NCBI GenBank assembly: GCA_937890745.1
Contig: CALADH010000058.1
Coordinates: 1 to 11,494, forward strand
Direction: 5' to 3'
From: Scybalocola_A sp900557175
Lineage (GTDB): Bacteria; Bacillota; Clostridia; Lachnospirales; Lachnospiraceae
Length of the DNA: 11,494 nucleotides
Shown here: one piece after another, positions 7,624-11,494 of the stretch
How positions within the stretch are numbered: the first letter of the stretch is position 1
Layout: each line of letters begins with the position of its first letter
Notes under the pieces: generated by a model
The model's database searches: none
What the model was told of the DNA's origin: nothing
What the model saw: the letters and a program-made list of their open reading frames with translations, nothing else
Program-made: the position numbers and the translations under genes

Positions 7624-9021
7624 TTATTCAAGCCCGCCTGCTGATTTCATTGCTTCCATTGCTGCCTCAACATAAGCTGTTGCATCCGGTGCATTGCCAG
7701 CCTCTGCATTTGCAACGTCATTCATATACGGAGCCATTGCTGTTTCTGTAAAAGCTGTCCAGATATCAGCATCTTTATCTGTTGCAAGTCCCGGCATTGA
7801 GTACGGTACCCACTGTGCAAGTGCTGATAATTCAGGATATTCTTCCATCACTGCCTTAAATGCTTCGTTTTCATTTAAGTCGCCTCTTACAGGAAGCATT
7901 GTTGTCGCATTAAGCCAGTCAAGGTCTGTCTGTGCAGAATTATCTTTGTTATATACCCATTTAACAAACTCTACAGCACCGGCATGTTCATCTTCTGAAA
8001 TATTTTCTGTTTTGTAGAATGTAAGACCTTTTGAATCGCCGAAGTTATATGGTGCATCGCCTTCATTTTCTACAAAAGCAGGTCCGTAAACATAATCCTC
8101 GCCGTAAACCTTATTGTTTTCCTTATAAAGTGAAATTTCCCATGGTGCATTAATTGTCACAAGCACTGAAGGTTTTTCCTCAATCCAGACACTTGATAAC
8201 TCACCCTGCTGGATTGTATTTCCAAATGTACCGATGACTTCCATTGCCTTTACAGCGCTGTCTTTATCCATTGTCAGCTTTGTGCCTTCAACAATTGACT
8301 TACCCTGTGAAATTGCATCATATGGCATCATGAAATCATACCATCTGTCCCAATACTGATCCGGACGTGTTAATGACGGTCTATAGAATGAATGTGTCAC
8401 ACCGATTTCAGCAAGAGCGTCCTTCTTTTCACTGAAAGCTTTCATCACTTCTGTAAATTCCGCAATTGTTTCCGGCGCTTTATCGTAGCCTAAAGCTTTA
8501 AGTGCAGGAACATTCCACTGCCAAACCATCGGGTTTACATAAACCGGAAGTACATACTGTTTTCCGTCAATTGCCCAGTTTGCCATTGTATCGCCCATCT
8601 GTCTTGCATCCACAACATCATTAAACCATTCTTCTGCAGATAAGTCATAAACAACATCAGAAGCCGCCAGTGTTGCCGCAAAACCTCTGTTAATATTTTC
8701 AGAAACAGCCGGCGCTGTGCCTGTGGCAATCGCATTCTGAATACCGGCCTCAGATGACGGTGACTCAGGCATCTGCTGTACCTTAACCTCAACAACCTGT
8801 CCGTTCACTTCTGTTTTTGTCTCGTTAAATGCCTTCGCCTTCGTCTCCCAAAAATTATACTGTACCTGCTGAGGCGCTGTCCAAAAATCAACGGTAATTG
8901 TGCCGCCCGCACTGCCGTTATCTGCGCTGCCTCCGTTTGTGTCGCTTCCGCCGCAGGCTGTAAGCGCTGTCGCTGTCATTGCTGCTGCAAGAAAAAGTGC
9001 TGTTGTTTTCTTAAAGTTCAT
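7624..9021 (-). CDS. Sugar-binding lipoprotein of CUT1 ABC importer
   Basis: This is an extracellular solute-binding protein of family 1 (UgpB/MalE-like), anchored to the outer face of the membrane, which should capture the oligosaccharide for the two permeases encoded next. I place the start at the ATG at 9021, giving 465 residues. It follows AAGGAGGAG (9028-9036) with an 8-base gap, and it begins a clean lipoprotein signal: MNFKK, a hydrophobic run, then LTAC at 20-23 with Cys23 as the lipidated residue, followed by a Gly/Ser/Asp/Asn-rich linker. An in-frame ATG 33 bases upstream (9054) lacks a ribosome site and would put a charged stretch ahead of the signal. Length fits the family. Aromatic residues are frequent (for example FYRPSLTRPDQYWDRWYDF), as expected for stacking on sugars. 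The ligand is inferred as a short beta-mannoside from the neighbours only. Confidence 0.92.
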   Translation of the reverse strand: MNFKKTTALFLAAAMTATALTACGGSDTNGGSADNGSAGGTITVDFWTAPQQVQYNFWETKAKAFNETKTEVNGQVVEVKVQQMPESPSSEAGIQNAIATGTAPAVSENINRGFAATLAASDVVYDLSAEEWFNDVVDARQMGDTMANWAIDGKQYVLPVYVNPMVWQWNVPALKALGYDKAPETIAEFTEVMKAFSEKKDALAEIGVTHSFYRPSLTRPDQYWDRWYDFMMPYDAISQGKSIVEGTKLTMDKDSAVKAMEVIGTFGNTIQQGELSSVWIEEKPSVLVTINAPWEISLYKENNKVYGEDYVYGPAFVENEGDAPYNFGDSKGLTFYKTENISEDEHAGAVEFVKWVYNKDNSAQTDLDWLNATTMLPVRGDLNENEAFKAVMEEYPELSALAQWVPYSMPGLATDKDADIWTAFTETAMAPYMNDVANAEAGNAPDATAYVEAAMEAMKSAGGLE

Positions 9022-9027
9022 TATAGT

Positions 9028-9036
9028 CTCCTCCTT
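9028..9036 (-). promoter_or_regulatory. Ribosome binding site fixing the binding-protein start
   Basis: AAGGAGGAG on the minus strand lies 8 bases (counted from AGGAGG) before the ATG at 9021. It is one of the strongest such sites in the operon, which fits high expression of the binding protein. It rules out the longer start at 9054, which lies upstream of the site. Confidence 0.85.
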
Positions 9037-9064
9037 AAAATAAATATATTGCAAGGCCTATGCC

Positions 9065-10012
9065 TTATCTTTCCCATTCTTTAAACGGATCATCAATCGT
9101 TATTGTATGACCTTCGGCATCTCCCGCACCGCAGTAAAGCTGTGCCTTTCCATTTTCAAGACGGACAAGCCCGCCTGAAAAAATAACATCGGCAAGATCC
9201 GGACGTTTACTTGGGCCATCCGCAAAATTTGCACGGACAGCAATCAGCTTCATCGGCGAATAATCACCCGTTTCCGGATTAAAGCAAAAACATGACGCAT
9301 AGTAATGGCGATTGCCGTCTTCATCATATTTTGCAATATGCGATAAAATACCGACCTTACCATTGGCTAACATATGCAGCTCGTTGCAGCCGCCCCATTC
9401 CTCCGGAACAAACTGATTTTCAAGAATTGTCGCCCTATTGATATGCTCTGTGTCAAGTTCTTCCAGCGACTTGATAATGATATAACCGACCTTGCCCCGG
9501 CCGCCGATAGTTCCCTGAGGGCGTGTCATCACTAAAATCCTTCCGTCAGAAAGCTGTCCCAGCCGTATATCCTTCATTCTGTCCGGCCCTTTCGCAAAAC
9601 GTTCAAGCTGACTTAAGTCACTGCCCTTATAAAAAATCGTTCTGTAATTTAGCTGTCCCGGATTTTCCTCATCATCAAAAATCTCAACACCGCCGACAAC
9701 AAGCACACCGTTAATATGTGCGATAAACGGATCCTGAAGATTTAACGGTTTTATCCGGGCATCCGCCGCCCACGCATCACCCGACTGTTCAAAAAAGAAC
9801 ACCTGTGACTGCTCGCTGTCTCTTGATTCAACGCGTCCGCCAATATAACGCTTGCCGCCGCTTACAAATGGCGCTGTAATATTATAGACATCTTTTCCTG
9901 AATCTACACCCGAAAAATGGATTTTACTGGAATCATTCTTAAAATTCAAGTTATTAAATTCAAGTAACAACTGTTGACACGTACGTACCGTGTTTGTATA
10001 TTCTTGTGCCAT
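9065..10012 (-). CDS. DUF1861-family, GH130-like propeller protein
   Basis: This 315-residue protein has no signal peptide or membrane segment and should be cytoplasmic. I recognise the DUF1861 pattern: KDVYNITAPF (40-49), GGRVESRDSE (58-67), NLQDPFI (91-97), RTIFYKG (124-130), GPDRMKDIRLG (142-152), TRPQGTIGGRGKVGY (163-177) and AVRANFADGPSKRPDLADVIFSGG (258-281 in part). The QDP site with Asp94 resembles the EDPR catalytic Asp of GH130, and the repeated short beta-strand blocks fit a five-bladed propeller. From memory, DUF1861 includes Leishmania proteins, and the Leishmania beta-1,2-mannan (mannogen) transferase/phosphorylases founded CAZy family GT108; I believe these are the same family but could not check. 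It is the first gene of the operon, with AAGGAG five bases before the ATG, and lies 43 bases ahead of the binding-protein gene. Phosphorolysis or transfer of a beta-mannosyl unit is the likely activity, stated as inference. Confidence 0.8.
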   Translation of the reverse strand: MAQEYTNTVRTCQQLLLEFNNLNFKNDSSKIHFSGVDSGKDVYNITAPFVSGGKRYIGGRVESRDSEQSQVFFFEQSGDAWAADARIKPLNLQDPFIAHINGVLVVGGVEIFDDEENPGQLNYRTIFYKGSDLSQLERFAKGPDRMKDIRLGQLSDGRILVMTRPQGTIGGRGKVGYIIIKSLEELDTEHINRATILENQFVPEEWGGCNELHMLANGKVGILSHIAKYDEDGNRHYYASCFCFNPETGDYSPMKLIAVRANFADGPSKRPDLADVIFSGGLVRLENGKAQLYCGAGDAEGHTITIDDPFKEWER

Positions 10013-10128
10013 TCATACTCCTTTCCGCGAATTCATCACTTGTTTTTAGAAATATTGAATATATTACTTTCTTTATGATTTGATATTATCACCACTTTAA
10101 CTTTAAATAAACACATTTTTACTTGAAT

Positions 10129-10156
10129 TTTATATTTTATTTAAAGTTTTTGATAA
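10129..10156 (-). promoter_or_regulatory. Candidate promoter of the mannoside operon
   Basis: On the minus strand TTATCA (10156-10151) and TATAAA (10134-10129) are separated by 16 bases, matching the -35 and -10 boxes at four and five of six positions. Transcription would start near 10122, leaving a leader of about 110 bases before the DUF1861 start. The -35 box falls inside the dyad at 10141-10162. The surroundings are very AT-rich, so chance matches are likely and this is only the best of several weak candidates. Confidence 0.45.
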
Positions 10157-10162
10157 CTTTAA
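10141..10162. promoter_or_regulatory. Dyad TTAAAGTT-N6-AACTTTAA, candidate operator
   Basis: Two perfect 8-base arms (10141-10148 and 10155-10162) flank six bases and cover the proposed -35 box of the operon. Further half-site-like copies lie at 10093-10100 (CACTTTAA) and 10099-10106 (AACTTTAA), downstream of the proposed start. A repressor bound here would block RNA polymerase. The element lacks the central CG usual in LacI-family operators, so binding by the operon's own regulator is uncertain. Confidence 0.4.
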
Positions 10163-10274
10163 TTTTTTCAAAGCCAAAGTTTACTAATATTTAATCCTTC
10201 AAGTATGTACTTTATACAAATGCTGTTAAAAATTCCTCATTCCTTTTATAAAAACCAGCTTTTTTCAAAAATTT

Positions 10275-10293
10275 TGTATATGTTTTTTATACA
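10275..10293. promoter_or_regulatory. Dyad TGTATA-N7-TATACA in the divergent region
   Basis: Six-base perfect arms lie at 10275-10280 and 10288-10293 around a T-rich spacer, upstream of both divergent promoters. It may be a protein-binding site, but in DNA this AT-rich such a dyad can arise by chance. Confidence 0.25.
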
Positions 10294-10333
10294 TATTTTG
10301 CATTAAGTTCTGTATATTCAACGTTTTTATCTA

Positions 10334-10356
10334 TTGTTAACAAAATATCATGATAT
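10334..10356. promoter_or_regulatory. Tandem palindromes upstream of the dehydrogenase promoter
   Basis: TTGTTAACAA (10334-10343) and ATATCATGATAT (10345-10356) are perfect palindromes separated by one base. They end 10 bases before the -35 box of the plus-strand promoter, a usual position for an activator or repressor site. The binding protein is not identifiable from the sequence. Confidence 0.4.
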
Positions 10357-10366
10357 CTTTTAGTTA

Positions 10367-10395
10367 TTGACAACATATTTTCCGTTTGTTATAAT
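10367..10395 (+). promoter_or_regulatory. Consensus sigma-A promoter of the dehydrogenase gene
   Basis: TTGACA (10367-10372) and TATAAT (10390-10395) are exact consensus boxes with an ideal 17-base spacer. Transcription should start near 10402 and give a leader of about 70 bases. This is the clearest promoter in the window and predicts strong basal transcription unless it is repressed. Confidence 0.9.
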
Positions 10396-10423
10396 CAGCT
10401 CACATTCATGATACAAATTTATT

Positions 10424-10456
10424 ATAAAGATAATAATTTCTTATCTTTATTATCTT
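10424..10456 (+). promoter_or_regulatory. Two mutually exclusive hairpins in the dehydrogenase leader
   Basis: ATAAAGATAA (10424-10433) pairs perfectly with TTATCTTTAT (10441-10450). The overlapping AAGATAATAA (10427-10436) pairs perfectly with TTATTATCTT (10447-10456). The two 10-bp stems cannot form together, and the second ends at the base before the ribosome site. The same symmetry could act in DNA as a repressor site just downstream of the promoter. Confidence 0.5.
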
Positions 10457-10465
10457 GGGAGGAGG
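10457..10465 (+). promoter_or_regulatory. Ribosome binding site fixing the dehydrogenase start
   Basis: GGGAGGAGG lies 7 bases ahead of the ATG at 10473, an ideal gap. An in-frame TTG at 10455 overlaps the start of this site and cannot be served by it, so the ATG is chosen. Confidence 0.9.
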
Positions 10466-10472
10466 ATTTTTT

Positions 10473-11243
10473 ATGCAGCATTTACGAAGAATGGAAGGCA
10501 GAGTTGTTTTATTAACAGGCGGTGGCGGCGGTATCGCAAGAGGTGTCGCGAGAGCTTTTGCCGACGAAGGCGCCAAAATGATTTTAACAGATGTTTTTCC
10601 TGAAGGTATGGCGCGGACAAAAGCAGAGCTTGAACGCGATTTTGGAACAGAAGTTGTAACCTGTATTGCTGACGGAAGCAAAGAAGATGAAGTGAAAGCC
10701 GTCATCGAAAAGGGCATTGCTCATTTCGGAAAACTCAACGTACTCATTAACAGCGCCCAGACATCCGCATCCGGTTTGACGCTCGTCGAGCACACGGAAG
10801 CGGATTTTGACAAAGCCATCTACTCCGGTCTGTACGCAACTTTTTTCTATATGAAACATGCCTTTCCTTATTTAAAGGAAACAAAAGGCTCTGTCATCAA
10901 CTTTGCGTCCGGCGCCGGCATTTCAGGGAAACCGGGACAGAGCTCATACGCCGCGGCCAAAGAAGGCATCCGCGGTCTTTCCAGAGTTGCCGCTAATGAA
11001 TGGGGTATCTACGATATCAATGTCAACGTTGTCCTGCCGCTCGTCATGACAGATAAACTGGCGCAGCGGGGACAGGAAAACCCTGAAATGTTCAAGAAAA
11101 ATCTTGATGCCATACCACTCGGCAGATACGGTGACGCTCAAAAAGATATCGGCAAAGTCTGCGTCTTCTTATCAAGCTACGACGCAAAATATATCACCGG
11201 CGACACCCTCTTTATCCAGGGCGGCGTAGGCATGAAACCTTGA
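10473..11243 (+). CDS. SDR-family NAD(P)-dependent oxidoreductase
   Basis: This 256-residue soluble protein is a classical short-chain dehydrogenase/reductase. It has a Rossmann nucleotide site near residues 11-24, an Asp40 at the end of the second strand (MILTD) that favours NAD(H), and the catalytic set Ser146, Tyr159 and Lys163 (SSYAAAKEG). The C-terminal YITGDTLFIQGG is typical. Two motifs deviate: TGGGGGIA where TGxxxGIG is usual, and NSAQ (93-96) where NNAG is usual. Length is standard. The ATG at 10473 was chosen from the ribosome site. The gene is divergent from the mannoside operon and shares its upstream region, so it could be co-controlled, perhaps oxidising or reducing a sugar or polyol product, but the substrate cannot be read from the sequence. 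Confidence 0.9.
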   Translation: MQHLRRMEGRVVLLTGGGGGIARGVARAFADEGAKMILTDVFPEGMARTKAELERDFGTEVVTCIADGSKEDEVKAVIEKGIAHFGKLNVLINSAQTSASGLTLVEHTEADFDKAIYSGLYATFFYMKHAFPYLKETKGSVINFASGAGISGKPGQSSYAAAKEGIRGLSRVAANEWGIYDINVNVVLPLVMTDKLAQRGQENPEMFKKNLDAIPLGRYGDAQKDIGKVCVFLSSYDAKYITGDTLFIQGGVGMKP

Positions 11244-11309
11244 TAAAATACTCATGAAATAAAGGGTTGCCGACACAGCATATTGGAAACTTTGTTGCCA
11301 TTATTTTAC

Positions 11310-11490
11310 GCGCATGGGGCGCCATATCATTTCTAGTGACACGCAGCGCCTTTCTATGAGCGCCGCGCGCTTATGGACGGCATTCGCCAAAACTCGCTTC
11401 GCTCAAACACGGCTCTGTGCCGTCACTAGCGCAGCGCTCATCACGAAATACTTGCTATCGTCACTGCAAAATGATAGGCCGCCCCTGCGC
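11310..11490. repeat. Large imperfect palindrome, MITE-like intergenic repeat
   Basis: The ends are imperfect inverted repeats of about 31 bases (11310-11340 and 11460-11490), sharing GCGCA, GGGGCG, TATCATTT and AGTGAC once single-base gaps are allowed. Nested inside are TGAGCGC/GCGCTCA (11357-11363 with 11434-11440) and GACGGC/GCCGTC (11376-11381 with 11419-11424), so one strand could fold into a long cruciform or hairpin. CTAGTGAC (11333-11340) also matches GTCACTAG (11422-11429). GC content is well above the flanking intergenic DNA, and no convincing reading frame is present. It sits 66 bases after the dehydrogenase stop, where no separate terminator is visible. It has the form of a small non-autonomous element or a REP-like repeat; copy number elsewhere cannot be seen. 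Confidence 0.7.
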
Positions 11491-11494
11491 TGAT

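Noticed and set aside
8535..8795. 86-codon minus-strand frame inside the binding-protein gene
   Set aside because: It is a shifted reading of the conserved binding-protein frame, rich in Arg and Leu, without support for translation.
9022..9054. Longer start for the sugar-binding lipoprotein, giving 476 residues
   Set aside because: The strong AAGGAGGAG site lies inside this extension and serves the ATG at 9021, where a proper lipoprotein signal begins.
10455..10472. TTG start for the dehydrogenase, adding six residues
   Set aside because: It overlaps the ribosome site itself and no other site precedes it; the ATG at 10473 has ideal spacing.
10013..10472. Riboswitch, tRNA, small RNA or CRISPR repeats in the long intergenic region
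   Set aside because: The stretch is AT-rich with promoter elements and dyads only; I see no cloverleaf, no regularly spaced repeats and no known riboswitch core.
10013..10472. CcpA-type catabolite (cre) site in the divergent region
   Set aside because: No stretch fits the TGNNANCGNTNNCA pattern well on either strand.

Overview
The window looks like low-to-mid GC Firmicutes DNA, probably Lachnospiraceae or a close clostridial relative. The reasons are strong AGGAGG-type ribosome binding sites before most genes, a Gram-positive style lipoprotein sugar-binding protein with a two-permease CUT1 transporter lacking its own ATPase gene, and an IS1182-type transposase of a kind common in gut Clostridia. 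The genus cannot be fixed from the sequence alone.

Layout. (1) Positions 1-983 hold the 5' two thirds of an IS1182-family transposase on the minus strand; it runs off the left edge with its frame open. (2) Positions 984-1148 hold several hairpins between the transposase and the next operon. (3) Positions 1149-10012 hold a tightly packed minus-strand operon, read from right to left: a DUF1861-type (GH130-like) protein, a lipoprotein sugar-binding protein, two ABC permeases, a GH130 beta-mannoside phosphorylase or mannosidase, a GH2 beta-mannosidase, and a LacI-family regulator. (4) Positions 10013-10472 are an AT-rich divergent promoter region rich in dyads. (5) Positions 10473-11243 encode a short-chain dehydrogenase on the plus strand. 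(6) The right end, 11310-11490, is a roughly 180-bp palindromic, MITE-like repeat.

How it works together (inference from families): the lipoprotein and permeases import a short beta-mannoside oligosaccharide, powered by a shared ATPase encoded elsewhere. The three glycoside-active proteins lack signal peptides, so breakdown takes place in the cytoplasm, by phosphorolysis or hydrolysis (GH130 and DUF1861) and by hydrolysis (GH2). The terminal LacI gene probably reports the sugar back to the operon's own promoter. No endo-mannanase, mannobiose 2-epimerase or phosphomannomutase is present, so the locus seems made for ready-made short oligosaccharides.

The point most worth following up is the DUF1861 protein leading the operon. 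It shares an apparent propeller-type catalytic Asp motif with GH130, and from memory its family extends to the Leishmania beta-1,2-mannan (mannogen) enzymes. This suggests the operon may handle beta-1,2-linked mannosides rather than ordinary plant mannan.
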